Source of the DNA: Fluviibacter phosphoraccumulans_A
GTDB taxonomy: Bacteria; Pseudomonadota; Gammaproteobacteria; Burkholderiales; Rhodocyclaceae
Direction: 5' to 3'
Assembly (NCBI GenBank): GCA_036287865.1
Contig: CP126743.1
Coordinates: 124,001-188,000, forward strand
Length of the DNA stretch: 64,000 bases
In this document: positions 35,099 to 44,467 of the stretch, one piece after another
Layout of the letters: each line of letters starts with the position of its first letter
Numbering within the stretch: the stretch's first letter is position 1
Program-made: the position numbers and the translations under genes
Notes under the pieces: generated by a model
Databases searched by the model: none
What the model was told of the DNA's origin: nothing
The model's input: only the letters and a program-made list of their open reading frames with translations

Positions 35099-35901
35099 GT
35101 CGTCTGCGCCGGGGCGGCGCCCTCGTTATCGGCCAATACATCACGATAGCTGCTAAGAAAGGCTGAAACCAAGGTCGGCGCCAATACGGCCATCAGTGGC
35201 ACTACCACTAATGACGTTACGACGGCATCCCCCACACCTAACGCAACCAGTAACATCATCACCACGGACGGAACCAGCACACCAAAAACCAGAATGGCAG
35301 AAAATAGGCCCATCAGGCCTTGCCAGGCTCGCCATGAACCTACCAGGCTAAAAAAGAGTGCTTTGCCCACACCGAAGCCACGCCAGGCAACCAGCAATGG
35401 CGCATAGGCAAAGGCCAACATCACAGGCACATAAACCGCCAGCGCTATCAGCATGGCAGTGAGAGATAGGTTGTCCGGGTTCAGTGTCGTTGCATCGGCA
35501 CCCGCACTTAAAGTTGATCGGGCCATAAACTGCAAGAGCGTGCCGCCATCAAAAGCGGCTATCAGACCAAGCACACCGAGCGTTAGCAGAAAGTGCAGCA
35601 CACCCAGACCCATCAAGGGCTGCAAGCGATTACGAAAACCGGAAAACATCAACGTAAAGCTGGGCATTGTTTCAGCGTCCAGCGCACGGCAACCTGCCAA
35701 CACGCCCACCAGCAACACGGGCGCCAAGGCCGCCACCAATAGATCACCGACCACGGGAACCAGACCCACCAGTCCCAGCATCGTCCAATAAGACATCACC
35801 CAGAAAACCATGAGCACAGGATTGCGCCGGTAACGGGCAAAGCCGTCACGAAACCACTGCCAACCTGTTGCCAGGGTGATGCGTTTGATTGAATTAGACA
35901 T
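35095..35901 (-). CDS. BPSS1780-family membrane protein, copy 2
   Basis: A 268-residue polytopic membrane protein. The conserved start ATGWQWFRDGFARYRRNPVL (amphipathic, basic) and about six hydrophobic segments match the betaproteobacterial BPSS1780 family of unknown function. It shares layout with the gene just upstream (GW.LF.R.P at the N-terminus), so the two look like a tandem paralogue pair. The start ATG 35901 overlaps the upstream stop by 8 nt, and its own stop overlaps nadD. Confidence 0.8.
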   Translation of the reverse strand: MSNSIKRITLATGWQWFRDGFARYRRNPVLMVFWVMSYWTMLGLVGLVPVVGDLLVAALAPVLLVGVLAGCRALDAETMPSFTLMFSGFRNRLQPLMGLGVLHFLLTLGVLGLIAAFDGGTLLQFMARSTLSAGADATTLNPDNLSLTAMLIALAVYVPVMLAFAYAPLLVAWRGFGVGKALFFSLVGSWRAWQGLMGLFSAILVFGVLVPSVVMMLLVALGVGDAVVTSLVVVPLMAVLAPTLVSAFLSSYRDVLADNEGAAPAQTT

Positions 35902-36730
35902 TCGTTGGTTCAGCATCAACCGCCTGAGCTTGAGCCGCTGCTGGCTGTGTTAATTCGAACAGATCCTGATACGCTGCATAAGTAGCACCCGCCATCACCG
36001 GCACAACGACCAGCAACGCCAGACCCATGGTCAACGCCGTCAGGAAGAGCATCAACGCCACCAGAAAAAAGGCCACCACAAAGGCAGGCAAGCTACGCCA
36101 GCTCGCCACAAAAGAATGCTTCATCGCAGCGATGGCGGGAATATCATGGAACATCGCCAATGGTGGCGCCAGCCAGACCGACATCACAAGGGGTAGCACC
36201 AGCAACAGGCTAATCGTCACAGCCAGAACAATGCCGAATACGCTAATCACCACACCCAGCCACTCATACTGGGTCTCCATGCCGACCGCCATACCGGAAA
36301 GTGCCGCGCCACCGCCCAGCAACAGACCCAGCGCTACAATCAGCATCCAACCGAGCATGTACCAGACGCCCACGTTAACAACGGCAGGCGCGTGTTCTCT
36401 AAACCCGGTGAAGGCATCTGCCACGGTAACGGGTTCGTTGTATTGCGCGCGATGCGCGACCACCATCAGACCAGCCGACAGTACCGGCATCAACAAATGT
36501 GCGCCAACCTGTCCGAGCAGCGGCACCAGCAGCACCAGCATAATTAACAGCGTTTGCAGAAAGGCAGTGATCAGCCAGAGCCCGGGGCGGCGCATAAACA
36601 GCGCCCAGCCTTCACTGATCCAACGCACACCATGTCCAACGCCTACGTGTCGAATCTGCGGCAAATGATCAGCGGGATGAGCATCCTGCCAAGGGCCCTG
36701 ACGATGATGGCGCATGTGACGATCCGGCAT
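35894..36730 (-). CDS. BPSS1780-family membrane protein, copy 1
   Basis: A 278-residue membrane protein with family start GVRWISEGWALFMRRPGLW preceded by a His/Asp/Pro-rich segment of about 35 residues. Six or so membrane spans follow, ending with a soluble Ala/Gln-rich tail. The ATG at 36730 shares its A with the upstream TGA (TGATG), indicating translational coupling. Function unknown; similar pairs are membrane proteins near biosynthetic genes. Confidence 0.78.
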   Translation of the reverse strand: MPDRHMRHHRQGPWQDAHPADHLPQIRHVGVGHGVRWISEGWALFMRRPGLWLITAFLQTLLIMLVLLVPLLGQVGAHLLMPVLSAGLMVVAHRAQYNEPVTVADAFTGFREHAPAVVNVGVWYMLGWMLIVALGLLLGGGAALSGMAVGMETQYEWLGVVISVFGIVLAVTISLLLVLPLVMSVWLAPPLAMFHDIPAIAAMKHSFVASWRSLPAFVVAFFLVALMLFLTALTMGLALLVVVPVMAGATYAAYQDLFELTQPAAAQAQAVDAEPTNV

Positions 36731-37110
36731 CACCAGCTCCAGAGGGTCCACATGGGCGGCTGCACCATGTCGCCACGCACCGGATCTGAATCCGGAATGA
36801 CTGATTGCGGTTCAGCCGGCGGCGACTCAGAATACGATGGCAGAATCGGTGGGTCGACCACTTCGCGTGACGGCTGACCACCGCGGCCATAAGTACGAAC
36901 ACCTGTGCTGCGATCATCGGGCGAAATCGTCACGCTCGCATCTTCCTCAGCTTCAGCCTGCGGGCTAAGCAACGCAGGATCGTTCGTCACCACTTGCGGC
37001 GGCAACGTAGAGACCTGCGCAAAAACGATGGACGATACGCCCATGCCTAGCGCTACGAGACAGGCACGCGCCAGCAGCGTGGATGATGCGCGTTCAATAA
37101 ATAAAGACAT
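36730..37110 (-). CDS. Exported DUF2782-like protein
   Basis: A 126-residue protein with a signal peptide (cleavage after IVFA) and an acidic middle. The stretch ASVTISPDDRSTGVRTYGRGG, then PPILPSYS, and an end PPMWTLWSW recall the DUF2782 pattern (VTI, V-EYR-G, PPYYLVD, final P-W-LFRW), a family that sits beside polA in betaproteobacteria, as here. The match is loose, and the usual YMIKV core is not seen. Function unknown. It is coupled by TGATG to the BPSS1780-type gene. Confidence 0.55.
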   Translation of the reverse strand: MSLFIERASSTLLARACLVALGMGVSSIVFAQVSTLPPQVVTNDPALLSPQAEAEEDASVTISPDDRSTGVRTYGRGGQPSREVVDPPILPSYSESPPAEPQSVIPDSDPVRGDMVQPPMWTLWSW

Positions 37111-37144
37111 GCCGGATTCCAGACGGAGTAATACACGGATTTTA

Positions 37145-37781
37145 TTACAGGTTGAGCAAAAGCTCCCGCTCGCCGGGCAATGGTGCAAAGCCATGCCAGT
37201 CGATGAGCCCGCCCCCAGAATGCCGCACCCACCAGAATTACCGGGAATTGGCGACTTTTACGCGTTTGGATCAGCGTTAACGCTTCCATCAGCTCGTCCA
37301 GCGTACCAAAACCACCGGCATCACGACGTATGCCACCGCAAAACGCACAAACATGTATTTAGTGTCTAAAACCCAGCGATACATCCTGATACGGGTTGGT
37401 ATGCTGCTCGTGCGGCAGCTGTATGTTCAAACCAATTGAGGGGCCGTTGCCGCCAAAAGCCACTTTGTTTGCCGCCTCCATCACACCGGGGCCGCCCCCT
37501 GAAATCACACCCAGACCAGCATCCGACAACTTGCGAGCAATCGTTTCCGTCAACGCATAGTAGGGGCTATCCGGCAGCACTCGGGCACTCCCGAATATCG
37601 ATACAGCCGGGCGAACCTCCGCCAGACGGTCCGTGGCCTCCACGAACTCTGACATAATTCCGAACAATCGCCAGGCTTCACGCTCGGCTAGCATTTCGAC
37701 ATCATGGCCATCGGAAGCTTCCGATGTCTGGAATCTGAATCGTTTTGTATGATTTTCCACGCTGTCTGCCTCTCGGTTCAC
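37145..37781 (-). pseudogene. LOG-family (TIGR00730-type) Rossmann protein, several frameshifts
   Basis: The first frame (GTG 37781) holds VSIFGSARVLPDSPYYALTE and GLGVISGGGPGVMEAANKVA, the nucleotide-binding part of a LOG/lysine-decarboxylase-like protein (nucleoside 5'-monophosphate phosphoribohydrolase type). It stops at 37359 after SLGFRH. Other frames supply KYMFVRFAVAYVVMP, then GFGTLDELMEALTLIQT (the family PGGFGTxxE site, split), then GLIDW. At least three indels are needed and the C-terminal third is missing. The start lies 1 nt from the polA ATG on the other strand, so the true start may be further in. Confidence 0.8.
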
Positions 37782-37782
37782 T

Positions 37783-40521
37783 ATGCCTACTTTACTGCTT
37801 GTCGACGGTTCATCGTACCTGTACCGCGCATTTCATGCACTACCCGACCTGCGCAATCAATCGGGCGACCCGACCGGCGCCCTGTACGGCATGATCTCCA
37901 TGCTCCGTCGCCTAACCAGTGATATCGACGCAGAATACCGCGCCTGTATTTTTGACGCCAGCGGCCCGACTTTCCGCGACACTCTTTACAGCGACTACAA
38001 GGCACACCGCCCTCCGATGCCCGAAGATCTGGCCAAGCAGGTAGCACCCATCCACGCCGTCGTGCGGGCGCTGGGCTGGCCACTCCTTATGGAAAGCGGC
38101 GTGGAAGCCGATGACGTCATCGGGACACTAGCAAAACAAGCTGCGCAGGCAGGATTCTCTGTAATCGTATCCACTGGCGACAAAGATCTGGCGCAGCTGG
38201 TGACTCCGCAGGTGACACTCGTCAACACCATGAGTAACGAACGTCTGGATGTGGCCGGTGTGGAAGCCAAGTTCGGTGTAGCACCTGATCGCATTACCGA
38301 CTACCTGGCACTGGTAGGTGATACCGCCGATAACATTCCGGGCGTACCGAAGGTCGGGCCCAAAACCGCCACCAAATGGATACAGACCTATGGCGATCTG
38401 GATGGGGTCATTGCGCATGCCGCCGACATCAAAGGTGTTGTTGGCGAGAATCTGCGCGGCCACCTCGAATTTCTGCCGCTGTGCCGCACGCTCACCACCG
38501 TTAAAACCGATGCCGCACTGCCCATGGCGATAACCGATCTCCTCGCCGTACCGGAAGATCAGAACACCTTGCGTGAAGTATTCCGGCACAACGGTTTCAA
38601 AACCTGGCTCAAAGCCATTGATGATCCGGGCGCAGCACCCAAGGCGGGCGCAAAAACAGGGACCGAAGCCGCACCGACCCTTTTGACGGACGATGGCGCA
38701 CACCGCGCTCATTACGAAACCATTCTGGATAAGGCGTCGCTGGAACGCTGGCTGAACAAAATCGAGCACGCGCCACGCGTTGCACTAGATACCGAAACCA
38801 CCAGTCTGGACGAACAGCAGGCGCGCCTGGTCGGCATTTCCTTTGCCGTCGCCCCCGGCGAAGCGGCTTATCTCCCACTCGCCCACGATGGCCCGGACAC
38901 GCCGAACCAGTTACCGTTTGCAGACACCCTCGCGCTATTGAAACCCTGGCTTGAAAGTGCCCAGCCCCAGAAAATTCTGCAACACGCCAAATACGATCAA
39001 CATGTATTCGCTAATCATGGCATTCAACTCGCCGGCATTGTCGACGACACCCTGCTCGCTGCGTATGTGCTCGAAGCCGGACAGGTCAGTCCCGGTGCCC
39101 TAGAGCTCGGCACACTGGCCGTCCGTCATCTGGGCATGCCGACCATTCCATACGAAGCCATTTGCGGCAAGGGCGCTACCCAGATCGGTTTTAATCAGGT
39201 CGCCGTTGCCGATGCCGCAGCTTATGCGGCGGAAGACGCCGACATTACGCTGCGCATTGCCGAACGCTTGTTGCCACGCCTAGCTCAGGAGCCGAGTCTG
39301 GAAGCCACCTACCGCAATCTGGAACTCCCTACCGCTCAAGTGCTGTTCACCATGGAACAGAACGGCGTGCTCATCGACAACCAACGCTTAGCCGACCAGA
39401 GCCACGCGCTGGGCGAACGCATGCTGGCGCTGGAAACCGAAGCCCATACCCTTGCCGGACAAAGCTTTAACCTCAACTCTCCCAAACAACTCGCCGAGAT
39501 TCTCTTTACTCAGCAGGGACTCCCAGTCAAAAAGAAAACCGCTTCGGGCACCCCATCAACTGATGAGGAAGTGCTCTCCGAATTGGCGCTCGACTTTCCG
39601 CTCCCCCGCGCACTGCTCGAATACCGCGGCATCGCAAAGCTGAAAAACACCTATTGCGACAAACTGCCGCAGCGCATTAATCCAGCCACCGGTCGGGTTC
39701 ACACGCATTACTCGCAAACCACCGCCGTCACCGGTCGCCTGGCCAGCTCCGACCCCAACCTGCAGAACATTCCGGTGCGCACACCGGAAGGCCGTCGAAT
39801 TCGGGCCGCCTTTATTGCACGCCCAGGCCACAGCATCTTCTCCGCCGACTACTCGCAGATTGAGTTGCGCATCATGGCGCACCTGTCGTCAGACAAGGGG
39901 CTGCTCGATGCCTTTGCACAAAGCGAAGACATTCACCGCGCCACCGCTGCCGAAGTGTTCGGTGTGATGCCCCTCGAAGTCGACGACAACCAGCGGCGCG
40001 CTGCCAAAGCTATTAACTTCGGTCTCATCTATGGCATGAGCGCTTTCGGCCTAGCCAAGCAACTCGACATCGAACGTGGCGCGGCTCAAACCTACATTGA
40101 TCGTTACTTTGATCACTATCTGGGCGTTGCACGTTATATGGAAGAAACGCGTCAGAACGCGCACCAGAATGGTTACGTTGAAACCGTCTTTGGCCGCCGC
40201 CTATGGCTACCCGATCTTAAAGCCGGCCAGCAGGGCCGCCGCCAGGGCGCCGAACGCGCTGCCATTAATGCGCCGATGCAAGGCACGGCCGCTGATCTGA
40301 TCAAGCTGGCCATGATCGCGGTTCAAAACTGGATCCTGCAGGAGAAGCTTGAAACACTCCTCATCATGCAGGTGCATGATGAACTGGTGCTCGAAGTGCC
40401 GGATCATGAACGTGCTCGTGTTAGCGAAGTACTGGGTCCGCTCATGACGAACGTGGCTAAATTGAAAGTGCCGCTGGTGGTTGATGTCGGCATCGGCCCC
40501 AACTGGGATAACGCTCACTAA
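37783..40521 (+). CDS. polA: DNA polymerase I
   Basis: A complete 912-residue Pol I. Residues 1-290 form the 5' nuclease (LLLVDGSSYLYRAFHALP, ESGVEADDVIGTLA, GDTADNIPGVPKVGPKTA). Residues about 310-500 form a proofreading domain with Exo I DTETTSLDE, near 335, so 3'-5' activity is expected. Residues from about 540 on form the polymerase: motif A SADYSQIELRIMAHLS near 688, O-helix RRAAKAINFGLIYG, and motif C VHDELVLE near 864. It fills gaps and removes Okazaki primers. Uninterrupted over 2.7 kb. Confidence 0.97.
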   Translation: MPTLLLVDGSSYLYRAFHALPDLRNQSGDPTGALYGMISMLRRLTSDIDAEYRACIFDASGPTFRDTLYSDYKAHRPPMPEDLAKQVAPIHAVVRALGWPLLMESGVEADDVIGTLAKQAAQAGFSVIVSTGDKDLAQLVTPQVTLVNTMSNERLDVAGVEAKFGVAPDRITDYLALVGDTADNIPGVPKVGPKTATKWIQTYGDLDGVIAHAADIKGVVGENLRGHLEFLPLCRTLTTVKTDAALPMAITDLLAVPEDQNTLREVFRHNGFKTWLKAIDDPGAAPKAGAKTGTEAAPTLLTDDGAHRAHYETILDKASLERWLNKIEHAPRVALDTETTSLDEQQARLVGISFAVAPGEAAYLPLAHDGPDTPNQLPFADTLALLKPWLESAQPQKILQHAKYDQHVFANHGIQLAGIVDDTLLAAYVLEAGQVSPGALELGTLAVRHLGMPTIPYEAICGKGATQIGFNQVAVADAAAYAAEDADITLRIAERLLPRLAQEPSLEATYRNLELPTAQVLFTMEQNGVLIDNQRLADQSHALGERMLALETEAHTLAGQSFNLNSPKQLAEILFTQQGLPVKKKTASGTPSTDEEVLSELALDFPLPRALLEYRGIAKLKNTYCDKLPQRINPATGRVHTHYSQTTAVTGRLASSDPNLQNIPVRTPEGRRIRAAFIARPGHSIFSADYSQIELRIMAHLSSDKGLLDAFAQSEDIHRATAAEVFGVMPLEVDDNQRRAAKAINFGLIYGMSAFGLAKQLDIERGAAQTYIDRYFDHYLGVARYMEETRQNAHQNGYVETVFGRRLWLPDLKAGQQGRRQGAERAAINAPMQGTAADLIKLAMIAVQNWILQEKLETLLIMQVHDELVLEVPDHERARVSEVLGPLMTNVAKLKVPLVVDVGIGPNWDNAH

Positions 40522-40739
40522 TGAGCAAACTCACCATGAACACAGTCAACGAATACGAATGCCCACTCTGCAGCCAGAACAACGCCTGCGGCGCACATGC
40601 CGACACGCCCTGCTGGTGCTGCAGCACAGACATTCCACAAGCACTGATTGATCTGGTGCCTGCCAAGAAACAAATGAAGGCCTGCATTTGCAAAAGCTGT
40701 GTTGATCGCTACAACCAGACCCAACAACAGCAGCAATAA
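40521..40739 (+). CDS. Cysteine-rich CWC family protein
   Basis: A 72-residue protein with the Cys-rich CWC pattern: CPLCSQNNACG, then PCWCCSTDIP, then ACICKSCVDRY, ending in a Gln-rich tail. The cysteines suggest metal binding. Its ATG overlaps the polA stop (TAATG), so it is made with polA. No function is known for the family. Confidence 0.78.
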   Translation: MSKLTMNTVNEYECPLCSQNNACGAHADTPCWCCSTDIPQALIDLVPAKKQMKACICKSCVDRYNQTQQQQQ

Positions 40740-40770
40740 AAAAGGCCTGCGGATTTAACCAGCAGGCCTT
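40735..40770 (-). terminator. Rho-independent terminator after the ferredoxin-reductase gene
   Basis: A perfect 9-bp stem (40742-40750 with 40762-40770) with an 11-nt loop. On the minus strand it is followed by a run of six T. It lies 17 nt beyond the stop of the minus-strand gene and, being a hairpin, may also slow plus-strand transcripts from polA. Confidence 0.85.
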
Positions 40771-40787
40771 GGCGCTTCAAGCACCGC

Positions 40788-41801
40788 TTAGCTGGCAGCG
40801 AACTCGAAAGAGTCGGCAAAGAACGCATCTTCAGGCAGATTACCCTTGCCCAGATAATCCGAACGCGCTGCCGCAATCATGCCCGGTGCACCACAGGCAT
40901 ATACTTCGCGACCCGATAAATCCGGGAAGTCTGCCAGCACGGCTTCATGCACGAGGCCGGTACGCCCCAACCAACCTGGCGTTAGTTCAGGCTCGGACAG
41001 CACGGGAATAAATTCAATATGCGGGTACTGCGCCGCCCAGGCTTCGGCTACTTCATACTGATAGAGACCCGCGCGATCACGAGCGCCCCAGTAAATGTGG
41101 ATCGGGCGCTGCAATTCCAGATGTAGCGTCTCCAGTACGATCGACTTAATCGGCGCAAAACCCGTACCACCGGCCAGCAGGATCATCGGCTTGTCTGACT
41201 CGCGCAAATAGAAGCTGCCGTGCGGGCCATTGAAGCGCAGGATATCGCGCACCTTCATCGTGCTGAATACCTGGTCGGTAAATAAGCCACCCGGCACATG
41301 GCGCACGTGCAATTCAATCGTCGCGGCATCGTGCGGCGGATTAGCAATCGAGAAGCTACGACGCTTGCCGTCTTTAAGCAGAATATCGATGTACTGCCCG
41401 GCATGAAACTGGAACATCTCGGTTGCTGGCAGACGCAAAGTCAAAACCGCCACATCGGTGGCCGGCTTTTCCAGACCCTCGATACGGCTTGGTAAAGTCT
41501 TAACCGGAATGTCCGTTGCGCGACGCACGTCTTTCACTTCCACCGTGACATCGGTCTGCGGCACAGCGCAGCACAACAAGGCAAAACCGGCCTCGCGGTC
41601 AGCGGGTGTCAGCGTGGTTTCACTGGCCTTGCCATGATCCACCGACCCCGAGGTAATCTTGGCACGGCACGCACCGCAGCCGCCAGTACGACAACCATAA
41701 GGCACCAGCAGATCGTGGCGCAAAGAAGCCTCAAGCACAGTCTCATGGCCATCGGCCCGGAACGTGGCATTAATCGGATTAAGCGTTACCTGATGCGTCA
41801 T
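40788..41801 (-). CDS. 2Fe-2S ferredoxin/FAD-NAD(P)H reductase (CDP-6-deoxy-glucoseen reductase-like)
   Basis: A 337-residue fused electron-transfer protein. The N-terminal plant-type ferredoxin binds 2Fe-2S through YGCRTGGCGACRAK and a Cys in LLCCAVP. An FAD-binding barrel follows (FHAGQYIDILL, RRSFSIANPP), then the NAD(P) domain (ILLAGGTGFAPIKSI, VYACGAPGMI). It resembles proteins annotated as CDP-6-deoxy-delta-3,4-glucoseen reductase or oxygenase reductase components; the acceptor cannot be named. The ATG at 41801 gives a compact N-terminus. A terminator follows. Confidence 0.87.
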   Translation of the reverse strand: MTHQVTLNPINATFRADGHETVLEASLRHDLLVPYGCRTGGCGACRAKITSGSVDHGKASETTLTPADREAGFALLCCAVPQTDVTVEVKDVRRATDIPVKTLPSRIEGLEKPATDVAVLTLRLPATEMFQFHAGQYIDILLKDGKRRSFSIANPPHDAATIELHVRHVPGGLFTDQVFSTMKVRDILRFNGPHGSFYLRESDKPMILLAGGTGFAPIKSIVLETLHLELQRPIHIYWGARDRAGLYQYEVAEAWAAQYPHIEFIPVLSEPELTPGWLGRTGLVHEAVLADFPDLSGREVYACGAPGMIAAARSDYLGKGNLPEDAFFADSFEFAAS

Positions 41802-41848
41802 GTTGAATCCTGTAAGAACCAAAACCTGTAAAACCGTACAATGTCAGC

Positions 41849-42847
41849 ATGTTGAAAGCCATGCCACACCCACCGCGCGCTCTGCCACGCCGCTTCCGGC
41901 AACCACGGCTCTTGCTGGTCGGTTGCGGTGACATCGCAGCACGGCTTGCCGGGCAGGTTGGGTCTCGCTATCGACTACGTGCCTTACTACGGTACAAGCC
42001 AGACATCATTACCTGGCAAGCCTGGCGAACCCTCGGGGCAACCCCTGTTGCGGCCGATCTGGATCAACCTGACACTTTGCAGCGCATACGCGGGGTGGCA
42101 ACGCATATTGTTTACCTTGCCCCGCCGGCCGACAACGACCCGGCAAAAGCGCCCGCCGATGCACGCCTGAACCGCTTTCTGGCTGCCCTGAATAGTAGCG
42201 CAAGTCTACCACGCCGCCTTGTCTACATTGGCACCAGCGGCGTCTATGGCGACTACCAGGGAGCCCACGTCCGGGAGTCTCGGCCTTCCAATGCTAAAAC
42301 ACCCCGCGGCCAGCGACGCGCTGCGGCCGAGGCCACCCTACGACGCTGGGCGCGTATCCGAACACGTGCCGCTCACACCACCGATCTGGCCAATCCGAGC
42401 AGGCGCACTCCCAATGCCGGTAGCATCCTGCGCGTTCCCGGCATCTACGCCGGAAACCGGCTTCCCATTGATCGCCTACGCACAGACACACCAGCCTTGC
42501 GTCCGGAAGATGACACCTGGACCAACCATATACACGCCGATGATCTCGCCCGGATTTGCTGGCTCAGCCTGACTCGAGGCCGCTCACTCCGTACCTACAA
42601 CACCAGTGACGATAGCGCCCTTAAAATGGGCGACTGGTTTGATGCTGTGGCGGATGTCTGCCATTTACCGCGTCCGCAACGCTTACCCCGCGAACAATTG
42701 AAATCGTTGGTTTCTCCCATGCTCTACTCATTCATGTCAGAATCGCGCCGACTCGACAACGAACGACTGCGCAAAGAGCTGCGCATTCAACTTTGTTATC
42801 CAACGGTTCACGATTTTCTTGCCACGCTGAAGGCTCCCGCATGCTAA
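41849..42847 (+). CDS. NAD(P)-binding SDR/epimerase-like protein
   Basis: A 332-residue Rossmann protein. RLLLVGCGDIAARLAGQV is the dinucleotide loop (GCGDIA variant), followed by VYLAPPADND and LVYIGTSGVYGDYQG with the YGD(Y)xG pattern of YeeZ-like NAD-dependent epimerase/dehydratases. The middle (about 145-195) is rich in Arg, Thr and Ala and looks less conserved. Substrate unknown. Its end overlaps the hemJ start by 7 nt. Confidence 0.75.
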   Translation: MLKAMPHPPRALPRRFRQPRLLLVGCGDIAARLAGQVGSRYRLRALLRYKPDIITWQAWRTLGATPVAADLDQPDTLQRIRGVATHIVYLAPPADNDPAKAPADARLNRFLAALNSSASLPRRLVYIGTSGVYGDYQGAHVRESRPSNAKTPRGQRRAAAEATLRRWARIRTRAAHTTDLANPSRRTPNAGSILRVPGIYAGNRLPIDRLRTDTPALRPEDDTWTNHIHADDLARICWLSLTRGRSLRTYNTSDDSALKMGDWFDAVADVCHLPRPQRLPREQLKSLVSPMLYSFMSESRRLDNERLRKELRIQLCYPTVHDFLATLKAPAC

Positions 42848-43257
42848 CAATTAAAGCGTTTCACATCATTCTGGTTGTCAGCTGGTTCGCCGGACTTTTT
42901 TACCTACCGCGCATTTTCGTCAATCTGGCGGCTGTGCCCGACACACAGTCCGCTGAATACCAACGCCTGCTCGGCATGTCGCGCCGCCTCTATAAATTTG
43001 TCACCCCCATCGGCATCGGTGCCGTCGTACTGGGCCTGTGGCTCTGGTTTGGCTATGGCTTCACCGGTGGCTGGCTGCACGCTAAAACCCTGCTCGTGGT
43101 TTTTCTGCTTGGCTATCACTTTTACTGTGGATACCTCTACCGTCAGTTTGTTGCTGGCAAAAATACACACAGCCACGTCTGGTATCGCTGGTTTAATGAA
43201 ATTCCGGTACTGATTCTCACCATCATCACGCTTCTTGTCGTCCTCAAGCCGTTTTAA
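42841..43257 (+). CDS. hemJ: Protoporphyrinogen IX oxidase HemJ
   Basis: A 138-residue four-helix membrane protein with the HemJ signatures: FHIILVVSWFAGLFYLPR (His8 and the Arg conserved), LHAKTLLVVFLLGYHFY with the second conserved His, and YRWFNEIPVLIL. It oxidises protoporphyrinogen IX in heme synthesis where HemG and HemY are absent. The ATG at 42841 is chosen over an extension into the preceding gene because it matches the family start. Confidence 0.9.
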   Translation: MLTIKAFHIILVVSWFAGLFYLPRIFVNLAAVPDTQSAEYQRLLGMSRRLYKFVTPIGIGAVVLGLWLWFGYGFTGGWLHAKTLLVVFLLGYHFYCGYLYRQFVAGKNTHSHVWYRWFNEIPVLILTIITLLVVLKPF

Positions 43258-43269
43258 CGAAAGCACTTC

Positions 43270-44448
43270 ATGCATATTTTTGCCACCTGCCCACGCGGCT
43301 TAGAAGAACTCCTGGTCGCCGAGTTCACCCAGTGCGGCCTTACCCAGGTGGAACAAACGGGCGGCGGCGTACGTGCACGTGCAACACAAGAAAGCCTCTA
43401 TCGTGCCAACCTGCACTCGCGTTACGCCTCTCGCATTCTGGTGCGCCTGGCCGTCAGCACCTATCAGAAAGAAGAAAACCTCTATCAAATGGCGCGCAAG
43501 ATCGCCTGGCATCAATGGTTTGATGTGAGCCAGAGCTTTAAGGTCAGCACCACCGCCGTGAAGTCACCGTTGCGCAGCCTGGACTTTGCGACCCTGCGTA
43601 TTAAAGATGCGATATGCGATCGATTCCGTGCCGATCGTGGCGGCCGCCCTAACGTCAATACCGATCAACCCGATCAACGTTTCCAGTTGTTTCTCACCGA
43701 AACCTCCGCCACCCTTTACATCGACAGCTCCGGCAGCCCGCTCTGGCAGCGCGGCTACCGTGGTGCCGCCGGTGCTGCGCCACTTAAAGAGAATCTAGCC
43801 GCCGGCCTACTGGCACTCGCCGGCTGGAACAATACGGATGAAGCCGGCAACCCGGTTTACGAGAACTTCCTCGACCCCATGTGCGGCAGCGGCACCATTG
43901 TGATTGAAGCCGCCTGGATGCGCGCCAACATGGCACCGGGCCTGAACCGCCGCTTTGCCTGTGAGCGCTGGCTGGATGCCGACCGTTCACTCTGGACCAA
44001 ACTGCGTGCCGAAGCGCGTGCGCAAATTCGCCCGCTGCAACCACAAACCATCTTTGCCAGTGACATACACCCGGGTGCCATTGCAGCCACGCGCCGTCAC
44101 CTGGAGCAAGTGGGTTTATCCAATAGCGTCACCCTCGACCAAACCGACTTTGTTGGTTGCGGCGCCCCCGCCACCACGGGCCTATTGGTCAGCAACCCGC
44201 CTTATGGCGTGCGCCTTTCGGAACAAGAAGCACTCCAAGCCGAATACCCGGAATGGGGCCGCACACTGAAACAGCAATTCAGCGGTTGGACAGCCGCACT
44301 ATTCACAGCTGACCTGGAACTGACTAAAGGCCTGGGGCTCAAACCACGTCGCCGCTTCCCGCTCAAAAATGGTGCGCTGGAATGCCGACTGTTCGTGATC
44401 GATCTCGTGGCTGGATTTCACCGTCGACAGAAACCTACGGACGCTTAA
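43270..44448 (+). CDS. rlmL: THUMP-domain class I rRNA methyltransferase (RlmL-like)
   Basis: A 392-residue protein: N-terminal ferredoxin-like and THUMP region (FATCPRGLEELLVAEF, ESLYRANLHSRYASRIL), then a methyltransferase with LDPMCGSGTIVIEAA (SAM loop) and LLVSNPPYGVRL (NPPY motif for base N-methylation). It corresponds to RlmL or the N-terminal half of RlmKL, which makes m2G2445 in 23S rRNA. The RlmK half is absent, as usual outside gammaproteobacteria. Confidence 0.9.
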   Translation: MHIFATCPRGLEELLVAEFTQCGLTQVEQTGGGVRARATQESLYRANLHSRYASRILVRLAVSTYQKEENLYQMARKIAWHQWFDVSQSFKVSTTAVKSPLRSLDFATLRIKDAICDRFRADRGGRPNVNTDQPDQRFQLFLTETSATLYIDSSGSPLWQRGYRGAAGAAPLKENLAAGLLALAGWNNTDEAGNPVYENFLDPMCGSGTIVIEAAWMRANMAPGLNRRFACERWLDADRSLWTKLRAEARAQIRPLQPQTIFASDIHPGAIAATRRHLEQVGLSNSVTLDQTDFVGCGAPATTGLLVSNPPYGVRLSEQEALQAEYPEWGRTLKQQFSGWTAALFTADLELTKGLGLKPRRRFPLKNGALECRLFVIDLVAGFHRRQKPTDA

Positions 44449-44467
44449 TCCGTAAGTACAGGATGCG

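Noticed and set aside
40735..40770. Terminator assigned to the polA-CWC transcript
   Set aside because: The T run is on the minus strand only, so it is credited to the ferredoxin-reductase gene; a role for the plus strand is possible but not shown.
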